A stretch of 64,000 bases of DNA from Aphelenchoides besseyi. Its lineage: Eukaryota > Nematoda > Chromadorea > Rhabditida > Aphelenchoididae. The notes beneath the pieces are model-generated. The model saw nothing but the letters and a program-made list of their open reading frames with translations, did no database searches and was not told the DNA's origin. The first letter of the stretch is position 1, and every line of letters starts with the position of its first letter. The stretch spans positions 16,554,001-16,618,000 of the forward strand of contig JAMPIQ010000002.1 in NCBI GenBank assembly GCA_024699855.1. Direction: 5' to 3'. Shown piece after piece: positions 1 through 11,778 of the stretch. A program made the position numbers and the translations under genes.

Positions 1-460
1 CATCTCTTCTATCAACGACTACTATAATTGCCGAAGTTGGGGGTTAAGGACTCCGAAAACTTCTTCGACATGTAAGTTTTCTGCTTTTGTTCTTTAACGG
101 TTTTGATTTGATTTTAGTTAACACAATCGTAATCAACAATTGCTCTGGCTTTTCGAAGACCGTTTCGGAGGTTGCCAACATCCTGTGGAAAGAACTGCAT
201 AGTTGCGGAACCAGTACGATGGACCTCAATGATGATGGACTTTTGTCAGCTAGTACGGCAGAAGTCTCTCGAAGCGCATCTTTTGTGCACGAAGCACCAG
301 AAGCCTCGACGTGCTGTGTCATGACGTTTACCACCAACGGGATCTAAGTCCCATCGACGAACTGATGGAACATATCTTCTATGAATACAGCTCTGACAAC
401 AATGTTCGGAGGCCGTGATTCGAATGACTGTCAGTTGTTATTGATATTAGCTATCGACAT
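1..460 (+). repeat. Tandem segment, unit 1
   Basis: First of two direct copies spaced 460 bp apart. Positions 41-147 match 501-607 almost base for base, and this block includes a plausible 50-bp intron (donor after 93, acceptor TTTTAG near 115). Flanking parts (172-223 and 322-395) are also similar but diverged. In the distal part one frame is conserved between units (here HDVYHQRDLSPIDELMEH, ending in TGA near 418), so part of it may be or have been coding. No family is recognised. The window edge cuts any upstream extension. Confidence 0.6.
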
Positions 461-880
461 CCTGTCTCTCAACAACAAATACGATAATGGCCAAATTCGG
501 GGATTAAGGACTCCGAAAACTTCTTCGACATGTAAGTTTTCTGCTTTTGTTCTTTAACGGTTTTGATTTGATTTTAGTTAACACAATCGTAATCAACAAT
601 TGCTCTGTTTTTTCCAAGACAATCTTGGTAATTGCCAACATCCTGTGGAAAGGACTGGATGTGTGCGGAACCAGTGCGATGGAACCGCAACGCTGATAGA
701 CTTCTGCCAGTTGGTACGACAAAAGTCTCTGGAAGCGCATCTCTAATGCGCAAAACATCAGAGGACCCAACGTGCTGATCATGACGCCTATCACGAACGG
801 GATCTAAGTCCCATCCACGAACTGATAGAACTTTTCTACAAATACAGCTATGCTTTCATCCCAGACAATGGACACGCCGC
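461..880 (+). repeat. Tandem segment, unit 2
   Basis: Second copy of the segment. The intron-like block 501-607 is nearly identical to unit 1, while the exon-like flanks differ by many substitutions and small indels. The conserved distal frame reads HDAYHERDLSPIHELIEL here, close to unit 1. The frame that is long and open in unit 1 (about 90 codons across the putative intron) stops early here at a TGA near 695. At least one unit is therefore not an intact gene as read in that frame. Confidence 0.55.
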
Positions 881-3239
881 TTGATAGCGGTACCCTGCTA
901 TGGGAATTCGACTGCATGCCCAACAAACAGAAGATCGACTTAATGGAAGTCATACATATTCAACCATCTGGGATCGCCCCGCCAGAAGAGAGCATCGACT
1001 TCACCAAAATACAACCAAATCATAAACGAATGTCGCAAATTTGATTGTTAGTTTCTAATTGTTTTGATTATTGCTTTATAAATTTTTATTGACAAATTGA
1101 ATGCACTCGATTCGTCACCTCTGCTCACCGGGAGTTCGAATTGCTCGTCTCCCAGAATCAACATTATCGCACTCTAGGAGCCGTCGTCTTTCGCACGGCA
1201 CTCGTTTCACTGCTTTCTCGGAACTGAGCTCGCGCTCGGTCGTATTTTCACTCACAACCGCCGACATTTTGATCGGAGAGCGCAGTTGGTCGGCAGGTCT
1301 AAAGATCTCTGCTCACTCGAAAGCAACGCTCTCCAATTGGCTGCCATTGCCGAACGCAGCACGAACGGAATTCTCAGCGACCGCCGATCTTCCCTTCTCT
1401 TACGAAATTGGAAAGATTTTCTCGCCCCCAAAATAACTGAGCAGCGTTTTTCGTCCCGCCAGCGCAGCATTCAAATTTGAATGCTTTTTAAATCGATGAG
1501 CTTTCATAGTTGTCATCAGAAAGGTAGCCCTAATATCGCAAATTACCGAAACCGCAAGAACGATTTTATTTTGATGTTTTTTCAAATACTAAATGAAATC
1601 ACACAAACTGTTTTGAAATAAACTTGCCGTTCAATTTGTTTTTGCCACAGTTCGACTTTATCTTGCGAGAACACGGAAAAAACGGCTAATGGATATCAGT
1701 CATTTCCAATCAGCCACATTGATTGCAATTCTCCCGATGATACATTTACTTCAAATGCCACGTCAATCTATGAGTCATGAACAATATTCGTACGACAAAT
1801 ATTTGTTTTGGCTCAAATTCAAACCGACGGTCAGTTCACTCGATGTCATTACTTTGAGTTTTGCTCATACGTGATTATATTACTTCGAGAGTAACGGCAA
1901 CAAACACGTAAGAAGCAAACAGTCTTTGAATACAAGATTGAAAGTTCGTCGATTATTCCACGCGATCGCTTTCGCTGTATTTGATTCTTGTGAGACAGTC
2001 GAGTTCGTTTTGCAGCGGGTCATTCGGGACTCCCGTTTGACTCTCATCAAACGGTAAATTCGAGAGCCAACTGCGCAACCTCTGGCTGTGGACATGACTA
2101 GTGAAATACGAATAAAGCGTTGAATTGATGAGTCATCGACAGGCAATCGACTTTTTGTTGATCTACGGCTGACAAAAAACTCACGATCATATCAACTTGT
2201 TTTTTGTAGTCAAACCTAATTGTTGTGAATGAATCGTAAGAACTTGGATTTGCATAATCCTCGAGTTATGTACGCGTGAATCTTTGTTATCATGGAGTTG
2301 CAATCAACTCAGTTAATCGTGTAGAAGGAAATCGTGTGCGCGTAAGTCGACACCTCGCACAAAACAATGAAGCGTGATAGGTTTTAAACGTCTTCTCAAT
2401 TATGTACAAACTTGAGTAACCTGATGAATTTTCGCACTAACGATCGAGTATTAGCGCGCTCAATGTTTGCAAATAAACGAAGTGACCACAAGTTCAGTGG
2501 CTATTTGAACTCTTAGATTACTTGTGGTTATTTGATTTCGTTTAGTTGAACTACAACGATGATCCATTAGATGACGTTGTTTGTTATGTTTGACGTTGAA
2601 GTGTAGGCGGGATCGCGTAGAATTCAACATTGCGCAGAAACCCAAATGGTTTAGTCCAATGGCGTACATTCCACTTGGACTGAAGAAGTGCGGAACGAAA
2701 ATCGCCGTTGATTGTGCAGTGGTTTTGCTGTCCATTCAAATTTTCGTTTAACCTTTTCGTTGTGAGTCATTCGGCTAAATACGATCAACGCAAAGTGGGC
2801 GACCGAAAAGTCACTTGAAGTCGCGGCGTTGAAAAATATTCTTGGCCGCGCAACGAGCCACCGGCTTAGTTTGCAAGCAACAAACTCGACGACTGCGAAT
2901 GGGAATTTGACGACGTGCGACTTGAGATGGCAACCGAGAGTTCACGTTTTGAAGCCGCTGAATTGCGCAGTGGTCACCAACTGCCTTCCGTTATTTGGGA
3001 CTATAGAGCGGCGATCTGAGTCGAGCGGTCATGTTTGCTCAGCGGGTTCAACGGTTGTGGTCGGTCTTCCGTTACCTCTCACGTTTTACCGTGTCTCCTG
3101 CTTGTAGTCGGCGATTTGGAGCGCGAAATCTACTACACAACAAGACATCATTTTCGATTTTCATCTTTTCGTGTCGTTGATTGAATTTTGTTAACGTGAC
3201 TTGTATGAGACAATAATTACATAACGATCAATATTGCAG
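881..3239. other. No recognisable gene
   Basis: Only short open frames on both strands (the longest about 110 codons at 1101-1436), without splice-compatible neighbours or a recognisable motif. A splice acceptor (ATATTGCAG) ends near 3239 and could begin the 5' untranslated region of the gene that starts at 3307. Confidence 0.4.
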
Positions 3240-3306
3240 CATACGTCTCCTCCTGTTTCAACGGCCTGGCTGAAGTTCTGACCTCGGCCAGGTCCCGTCT
3301 CTGAAG

Positions 3307-6300
3307 ATGTATAAACATAGTGTTTTTGTCTGTTTTCTGTTTTTATCGTTTTTCACTTTAACTTATGCTCAAAACCCTCAAACCAATCAGAACTTGAATC
3401 CAGATCAGAATGCTGGTTCACTTTTTACGGGTACTGGAACGAATCCATTTTATGGAGGTAAACAATTTACATAGTCGATAGAACCGGGAGCTTTCAGTCA
3501 ATTTGGTGCCATTCGGACCGGACGTTGGAGATCATCAAGTTCATCCGGGATTGTTGACTGCTGGTCAAACTATTAACTTGCATTTATACTTTCCGTTTTG
3601 TAAGTTCAAACAACTCATTTGAACATTTCGTTTTATTTTTAGATGGTGGCCTTTACAATTACACAACTGTGAGTATTGAAGGCCTCTAAGCCTCTTATGC
3701 ACTTCTTTTCAGCTTTCGGTAAATGGTTACATGGCATTTGCAACGGTTCTTGATCAGGGTCCAACAATCAATGTTGGTCCGGATACAACTGATTGGCCAC
3801 GTCAACAAGATCCGGCAATGATTGCTCCTTATTTATGCAAACAACAAGTAGGTTTGGAGTAGTCGAGAACACTTTCAACGATTGCAGATCAATCAAAACC
3901 GAAATCCCGCACAACGAGCCGGTGTTTTCTATCGACTTCTGATGCGTCAATCGATGTTCGGCCGGGGTTCGAATACGAACCTGAATCCGGAAGGCGGTGG
4001 TGGAACGATGGACGGCTCGAGTATTTTCGGCTACCGACCTCAGTCCTGTCCGGGCGCCGGCGACAGTTATGTTCGCTGTGATGTGGCTGGTGACTATTTC
4101 CTGGACGAAATGATGCGCTGGCTTCAAGAAGGAGTTGCCGGGGCCACGGCTTTTCGAGCAGATGCGGCACTGGTTGTTACATGGTATAACACGGCTTCCG
4201 CTTTGTCCGGAAGAGCGGATATGGATGCGGGACAACTGGCGACCTACCAAGTGATTTGGCTCAGTGAGTTGATAAATACATGTTCTACCACTCGACGACT
4301 TCGTTTCAGCCGATCAAACTGCTCGATTGAGTTATGTCATTTTGAACTACGACAAGCTCGGTTTCGACGCCGCCGATATCCGCATGAACTCTCGAAGCGG
4401 TCGATGTCAGGCGGTCTTCAACGGTGGCAATCACACGGGAATGGTTCTGGTGGATCCCTCTCAGCCGTACAAGAACACACCGAAAGTGTTGGCCCAACGA
4501 TCGGGAGTTCCGCACATGGTTCGTGGTCGCTACATGTTCCGAGTCGACGATGTGGTTCGACCGGGCGGTTGTTCGAACAAGACCGGAGGGACATACCCGA
4601 TCATGATCTATCCGAATATCGTGAACATGTTGGGTGAAATGACCGTCGATGTGAATGCGATTTGCTTGGATCGAACACAAACCTACATTCTGATGATAGA
4701 ACAGCGACAGGTTTGGATTCGGATCACCGGCTTCTGTACGAGAGTTTAGACTGCAACCTGTCAAGTGATCAACCCCGCACTGGCCAGATGCAACATACCG
4801 AAGATCTACGATTGGGGCACCAAGACGGTCTACTTCCAACCACAGAGCATGGGAGCGAACGACGAAAAGGCGTTTGTAGGCTACATCTATTTCGGTGAGT
4901 GTATTTGACTTCTGGAAGTTCACATCGGGTTCTTTGTAGTTCCGCCAACACTCGATCCAATGAGGTTGGATATCGGGAACCTGTACGATTGGTACAAGAA
5001 CCCGATACCGTACCAAGTGATGCCGTTGTCGTGGTATCCTCGCAACTTTACGAACCCGGACATCAACTACCTGGACAACACGCAGATGAGGATCAGTGAC
5101 GACGCCTTGTACAGCGTCCAGTTGGGTTTGTATGTGATCGGATACAAAGAGTCGGACGATAATCAGGTTTGTGGACTCTTGCAACGAGATGCTACGATTG
5201 TGGTTCAGATCAAAAAGTTCCGACCTCAACATCGTGTTCTCTGTCGTCTGGCCACCTACTCCAATCGCAATCAGCCGGAGTATCGGTTTACGGCGCAGAA
5301 AGAACGAATCAACTTGTACCAGGTGGAGCATTGGTATCTAAACGACTGGGAGCGAATGCACGAGTTGTACACGTATCGAGTTGGTTATCTCAAGTTGGCA
5401 CCCATTCGCAACAACGAACAACAGAACGCACCGCAGTTGTTGTCTGGGTAAGTTCGGAGGCTTGAAATGGGCTACAACAGCCGGTTTAGTCTCGTATCGG
5501 CGCCCATAGCGCTGCACTGGTTGTGGACCTCGAATAATCCACGTTTCGAAACAACCACGTACTCGGATCGGGAAGCCGAAGCTCGTCAGAACTTCATTGT
5601 CGAGAAGGCGACGGAGATGTGCCACGACTGGTACGACGAGGACGGAGCGCAGTGGAACTTTATTCGCGACACCGAAACCAACTCGTCCTGTCCGTGCATG
5701 GAGAATCAGGCCAAGTTCGATTTGGGTCGCTTCATGCCGCATCCGCGTTGCTCGCAAGTCTTCCGGGACATCACTTGCACGTCGACGATCGGAGCCAAGA
5801 ACTGCTACATGAGTTCGTCCAACATCTACGGTTCGTACGCCGGGCGTACGGTGAATCATGGCTACGAGGCGGAACGAAGCAGCTTGTTTCCAACGCACTA
5901 CGGTCAAGTTTGTTGTTACGACGAAAAAGGCTTCCTGATGCAGACGTCGTATCAGCCGGTCATCAAAGTCATCGAAGAAACGCCCTACAATCCCGGCTTT
6001 CCATTGCGGGCCTACGAGTTCGGTACTAGTCCCTACATGGGCCAGTTCGAGGTACCTGGACTGAGCGCCTTCCATCACGACTACATGCCGTATTTCCTGT
6101 GCTGCAAATTCGCCAAATTCCGATGTCAACTGTTCTATTGGCGACGACCGAGCAGTGGCTGTCAGCAATATCAGCCGCCAGCAATCGGAGAAGCTCTGGG
6201 TGCCGGGACCTTCTACACCGTCGACAACGACAAGTTCGTATTCAACGAGCCGGGAGTGTACACGCTGCTCTACATTCCGAAGACGACTTACACTCCGGAG

Positions 6301-8323
6301 GTGCGAATTCAGATTCGCTTGGAACGATATCCGAATCGTCGTGTTGACTTCAGTGAGTATCCGCGGCTCACCGGCTTTATGTGAACTTTCAGGTCTGCTC
6401 GGTCGTTATTTGTCTCAAGAGCAGTTGGTTCAACCGACCAATGCAACGGTCATAACGGGAATCGCGTTGGAAGCTTCGGGCACCGATCGAGTTCACGTTC
6501 TGGCTCGTGGAGACACCCGGCGTTTCCGCTATCGTACGAGCGTGATCGTCGGAAACATCCTGCGATATTTCGACACAATGCACTTGCAGCGATTCCGCGG
6601 TATGTTTTCGGTCTCGACTGAACATTCAACCTTTTCAGGAGTTCTCATCTACGTCAACAACGTCGAACGTGGTCAGCCCGAGATCTACGTCGTCTTGGAG
6701 GAAGCGCAAATTGGAGTTCGAATTCGCGAAAGCTACTCGCTGGATATCGATCGACTGCCACAGTATCAGGAGAGTATGGGAATGCTGGACATTCAGCTGA
6801 GTGTTCCACCGCAATACGGAGTGGTAGGTGGACGAGAACAGAGACCAGTGAAGTCCGCGGTTTCAGCGTCCTGATGGTGACAAGACTCGCGAACAGGAGA
6901 TGCGTCAGAGATACGAACTGCCACGCGTTGCCGGTCTAATGCGCCCATTCCCCGACCAAGCCACCGGCTCTTTCATGAACACTCTCACATTGAACGACGT
7001 CAACTCCGAGAATATTCGACAGCAAGTGATCACCAACTGTGAGACCGGGCGTTTAGACGTTTCTTATCTCTTGCTTTCAGACAAAATCCCCGGTAGTGGC
7101 GAGTCGTTCACCGACTACAACGTGGGCACCTTGAATCAGTACATGCCAACGGACAACATGTTCTCAACGAGTCGTGAAGAAGACAAGAAGTTCGAAGTGT
7201 TTCCGGAGGCCGTGATGAAAAACGTTCCGATTTACAAAACATCCGAGGTCTACGAAACGTAGGTCCCCCCGCAACCATAAGCTCATAATGTGGTTTGTTG
7301 CAGAGCTCAATACCGGTTCTATCCCAAGAATGGTCAAATGATTCAGCAGTTGATTCAAACATGTGCCGATATAGCCGGCTCGAATACGCGTATGATTGGG
7401 AAATGCGTCGCTTTCTAACGCTTGTTTTCAGTCAACATGCAACCGATTGCCGGTCAGATCTACATGGACTATGCAGTTAGCCAATGTCCGGACAATCCAC
7501 AAAAGATTCTGACCGATTGCGGCGACAATGTTCCATGTCTCTACGATTACACAATGATGAACGCCGAGATCCTGGGCAACGAAGCCAAGAACGCGTACAA
7601 TGCCTTCAACTACGACCGTACTCAAGCGATTCGTCAATGTGAGTCAGAGCCAATGTAGACAACTTTACGATCTAAACTTCAGACAACAGTTGTGGTCCGA
7701 TTATGATCGAATATCCCGAGTATTTGGTTAAGAAACCCGCTCTTTCCTCAAGTTATCTTCAAGGAGATACTGCACGTTTCGAATGCTTCCAAACTCATTG
7801 GATTCGTGGAGATTACGAATACAAGTGTGAGATCGGTTTTACGATTCTTAAACAAATCATCCAAATGTTTAGGCAGCATCGTTGTTGACTATAATCAACC
7901 AAACGATTATCGCTTTGAATGGAATAAAGGTTGGCAACCATGGTGTCGATCACGTGAAATGGAGAATTATCTCAAATGGTTGACTGCGATCTTTAGCATT
8001 CTTGCTATTGTCGTAGCCTTGATGATGATCTATTTCACTTGTTGGAGCATTGGAAAACGTCGTCGTGAACAAGACACGGATACACGAGGCAACGAGTTCA
8101 AAACCATGTCTCCGCCTTTCCAACGAAAATATGATAATGACGTAAACCGAATATTTTTTTCTTTCAATCTGATTTCCGTTTTCAGGCCTACATACCAGAA
8201 CCCGAAAAGACCGAACCGGTGGCTTTCGCTCCATCACGCTCTCCATCACCCGACCTTCGACGTCGTGGAGCTCAAGTTCAGCAGCCACAATCTGGGCTTC
8301 TGGGTCTAAATACGAGTGTCTAG
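3307..8323 (+). CDS. mesh: Mesh-like NIDO/AMOP/vWD/Sushi membrane protein, copy A
   Basis: Predicted type I membrane protein of about 1,400 residues from roughly 19 exons with 39-47 bp introns. The start at 3307 gives a short hydrophobic signal peptide ending TYAQ. The order of domains is a NIDO region (ATVLDQGP, then a long segment to about 5,000), a linker, an AMOP domain (Cys-rich, CHDWYDEDGAQWNF to VCCYDEKG, about 5,600-5,930), a vWD-like region (from FAKFRCQLFYW onward), a Sushi/CCP module (CGPIMIEYPEY to QPWC), a transmembrane helix (about 7,975-8,040) and a basic cytoplasmic tail ending LLGLNTSV. This is the architecture of Drosophila Mesh, a smooth septate junction protein with one nematode orthologue; function here is inferred. 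The core is nearly identical to copy B. Polyadenylation signal AATAAA lies at 8448-8453. Confidence 0.85.
3809..7912 (+). repeat. Near-identical tract shared with copy B (copy A side)
   Basis: This 4.1 kb tract matches 14447-18551 at an offset of 10,638-10,639. By eye I noticed four substitutions and one single-base indel, with all the short introns inside also matching. On both sides identity falls abruptly to roughly 90% or less in sequence that still aligns. It runs from inside the NIDO region to just before the transmembrane helix. Confidence 0.85.
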
Positions 8324-8594
8324 AAAGCTCGGACTTCGCTTCCTTTTGCATTCAATTCTCAGTTAATCGTCAGCAAATTCTTTTCCTAATCAAACTGCCA
8401 ACGATAATCAGGTTGACTTTCATGCCATGTGTTACTTTCATGCTCGAAATAAAAACTATTCGATTTGTTTGTGTTGAGCGAATGGTGCGAAAATCAATTT
8501 GCTTTCACTTTGTCCTCCGATTGCTGTGGTCATTTCTCGCGTGTTAACGATCTGAAAAGCGAATTACTTGTGTCTCTGCATTGCATTAGAATCT

Positions 8595-9729
8595 ATGTCC
8601 GGTGAGCAGAAACTTGTCGAACCGAAACTTGAAGTTGTCGGACAAATACAACCGATATGGTACTACCCACTTAGCAAATTGATTCAGCTTTCGCCATCAC
8701 GTAGCGTCGGTTATTCGTACGAAGCCGAATCCCAGATGCTGCAACGTGCTTCAGCGTTTGTGAGAGTTTTAGCGGAACGTTTAAACGAACTTCGTCAAAC
8801 GGAACGAGTGTAAGTTTTCGAATTTCGTTGGTTGAAAACTCGAGCATTTAGATCAAACTTGTGTATAACCGTCGCGTTGATTCGTTTACGTCGATTCTTT
8901 CTGGTTCACAGTTTCGCCGATTTCGATCCTTGTGTAAGTTCCAAATTCAAAGAAACCACAACAAATTGAATTCGGTTTGAACTGTTGAATTAGGATGTTG
9001 GTACGGCGGCATTGTTTTTGAGCTCGAAATCCGAAGAGTGTCCGACACGTTTGGAGATGATCATTTTGGTTTCTTATCGTTTACGTGTGGAACTCGAATG
9101 CCCACCAAACGAATGGGAAACCACGTCGATTTTAACCAAAGCCCAATGCAAAGTCTTCTGCGACTATATGGTTTGGAACGAGAATATGATGCTGCAAACT
9201 GTTGGTTAGTGCTTTCATTGTTAATCGTCGATTGCAAAACTCAAATTTAGGTTTTGAATTGGAGATTACAGTGCCACATACGAGTGTTATTTTGTTGTGT
9301 GAACACTACAAAAAACCCAAGAAATTCTCCGAAACCGTCTATTGGATGACAACCGACAGGTTACTCGTGACTTTCAGTTCTTGGCATCTTTGTTTTAGTC
9401 ATCATCACACCGATTGGTGTGTTCGTTATCGTCCGAAGACCGTTGCGTGCATTGTCTTCTACGTTGGCAGTGTTTGGGCTCAGGAACCGTTGCCGAAATC
9501 GATCAACAACATTTCGTGGTACGAGGACTTTTACGATCTTGCCGATGATCCTTTGGATGAACGTATATTAGCTGGTAAGTTCACAATCGTTTACTTTCCA
9601 ATCAGATTTCGTTCAGATCTCGCTATCGAGTATACGAAGATCTTGAACACATCAAAACAGAATGGAATCTTGGCATTGGAAACAACCTCTTCCACGTTGA
9701 ATATACAAGGGTTGAAAGTCTTTGAGTAG
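8595..9729 (+). CDS. Cyclin T/K-type transcriptional cyclin
   Basis: About 300 residues from six exons. The opening IWYYPLSKLIQLSPSRSVG corresponds to the N-terminal WYF...L..SPSR motif of cyclin T and K. The first cyclin box follows (AALFLSSKSEECPTRLEMII, matching AALFLAAKVEEQP in the family). Then comes LQTVGFELEITVPHT, the hallmark of the P-TEFb cyclin second fold, and TDWCVRYRPKTVACIVFY. These cyclins activate CDK9 or CDK12/13 to phosphorylate RNA polymerase II. The protein lacks the long C-terminal tail of vertebrate cyclin T, as nematode CIT-1 proteins vary in length. The start is preceded by an acceptor (GCATTAG) 5 nt upstream. It ends 194 bp before the next gene's start, with AATAAA at 9807-9812, suggesting an operon. 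Confidence 0.85.
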
Positions 9730-9922
9730 TTCTACAAGTCTGGAACTCAACTTAATTATTACATTCTTTCATCAATTTTCGAAACTATTTCAAAAATGGG
9801 TAATTTAATAAATCCGTCGAAAACGTTCCTCGCTCATTTCCTCACTCTGTAATCTTTATGTACCGGTGTTGTTCTGTTATCCGTTTTCATTGCAATAAAG
9901 AAAATAAATTGTCTTCTTCAGC

Positions 9923-11778
9923 ATGTTGGTTCTTCAGAAGTAAACACAATCTTAACGAATATTTTCGAAAACATTTCTACGATCTTAATCCGATGTTAGT
10001 GGAATGGATCACATTATTCGCGGTCCTCTACGTGAATGCATCAAGTCGAAACTCTTAACCGACGAAGATTCTCAATTTTTGGAGGAGAAGTTGAACGAGA
10101 CACAACGATTTCGATCGCTTCTTGGATTAGTTGTTCCATTTGTGGCTCTTGCAATAGCGATCCACAACATTGCTGGTTATTGTGAGTATAACGGTAAGCA
10201 CATTTCGCTGTCAACAAAAGTTTTCTTGTTGTTTAGGATTCGAATCAACGAGCTTTGCATTGAAATGTCTATTCAATGTTTACATCGTCTTCGGTCTCTA
10301 TGTTTCGCATTTGCTTTGGTTGCCGTACATTGTTCGCTTTTGCACATGGCAATTTCATCGGGTAGACTATCGGTTTCATAAGTTCGTTGCCAACGTTCGA
10401 CAAAATGAATCTGTGCTTTACGGGTTGGTTTAACTTTTCGGCAGTCGAGATAAACGATTTTGTTTTGGAATCAAACATATGATCGGTGATCAGTCGAGTA
10501 TTCACAGAAGAAGTGCTCGAATAGACTGCGTTTGTCAACTTCGTCGGTTGATCGTTGTTGCTCAGACGTTTGGTTTCGCTTTCAGCACCAACTATCCGGC
10601 GCTTGTCGAGTTTTTAACTGATGAATTGCGGGAACTGTCAAGTGAGAAAGCAGAGGTTGTCGATGAGTATTTGGATGTTAATGCTCTAACAGCGCTGTGG
10701 CAATTCTACTATGTTCAACGGAGTGAGACGCTTCGTAACTACGCTCTTTGTCATGTCGAATCGTGTCAACAGTCATTGGCTGTTGGAAATTGGTCAGTTG
10801 TTCAATGAATTCGTGTTTATGATGATTCGTTTAGGTGGAGTTTTCTCAAATTCGCTCGGACTTCATTACTTGAATTCATCAAGTTTGCATGGTTCTCGAC
10901 ACGTTTCGATGTTCCGTTGGAGAAAGTGAAATCGTCTCAGAAAACAGAACGCAAAATCCAAATGAAGCAAATGTCTGAAGTGAAATCGATTAGAGTTCAA
11001 TTAGAATACGCACTCGAAAGGTCTGTCAGTATGAGAAACTGAATATCGTTGTTGTAGATTACATCAAACACAACTGCAGAATTCACATGACCGAATGATG
11101 TTGTCAGAACTATTGATAGATATTGCAAACCGATTAAAAGTTGCTTCAAAGGAATCCAGGACTCAACTTCAACGAGAATCTCCCACTCATTCAACTGAAA
11201 CGAATCGTGAAGAATCGATTGGAGAACCGAGTTCCGCAGAAGAAGAACTAGAATACCAGGTAACCTCCAATTCTGTTTAAGGCAGACCGATAGGTTTTAG
11301 GTATTTGAAGCAACAGTGGACGAAGTTGTTCAAGAAGTAAGCGAAGATGAGCAATTGAACGATCCTTTTGCTCCTCCGCCAATACCATACAGAGATCTTC
11401 AAGCTGAACTTCACGTAAGTCGATCACAAACAGTTTTTCAATTGAGATTTTAGTTGGCACTGTCTTCTCGACGTGAACGTGACTTCGAAATGCAGGCTCG
11501 AGCATTGGCCAAATCACGGCGAGAACCAATCGAAAAAATTCGCGACGAATTGAAAGCCGAAATGCATCGACCGAAACAACAAATCGAAGTGCAACCGAGA
11601 CCCAAAACTGTTCCAGCAAACGGTAAATCGCACAGCAACTTTGCTTCAAATAAACTTTTCAGTGAATTCGACAGTTCGCGTTGATAAAAATGAATTAACA
11701 AACGCTCTTCGTAATCGATTCAGCAACGTGAAACCGATCGAAACATTTGGCGACTCGTCCACAGATGAAGAGAATTAG
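9923..11778 (+). CDS. Vezatin-like transmembrane junction protein
   Basis: About 490 residues from nine exons. Two adjacent hydrophobic helices lie near the N terminus (SLLGLVVPFVALAIAI and a second around NVYIVFGLYVSHLLWLPYIV). After them come QLRRLIVVAQTFGFAF and ALTALWQFYYVQRSETLRN, which parallel the vertebrate vezatin segments after its paired membrane helices (ALKVLFQLWVAQSSEF in human, recalled). A coiled-coil middle follows, then VFEATVDEVV and an acidic tail. Vezatin links cadherin-catenin adherens junctions to myosin VII. The ATG at 9923 lies 1 nt after an acceptor (TTCTTCAG), fitting a trans-spliced downstream operon gene. The exon border near 10,493 is the weakest join. Polyadenylation signal at 11923-11928. 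Confidence 0.65.

Noticed and set aside
1101..1480. Overlapping plus- and minus-strand frames as a gene
   Set aside because: Composition is unremarkable, both strands are equally open, and there are no exon partners.
4306..6168. Long open frames on the minus strand (341 and 276 codons), repeated at 14944-16806
   Set aside because: They lie antisense to the well-supported NIDO/AMOP exons, cross their introns and have no family features. They arise because the plus-strand coding sequence uses few codons whose complement is a stop.
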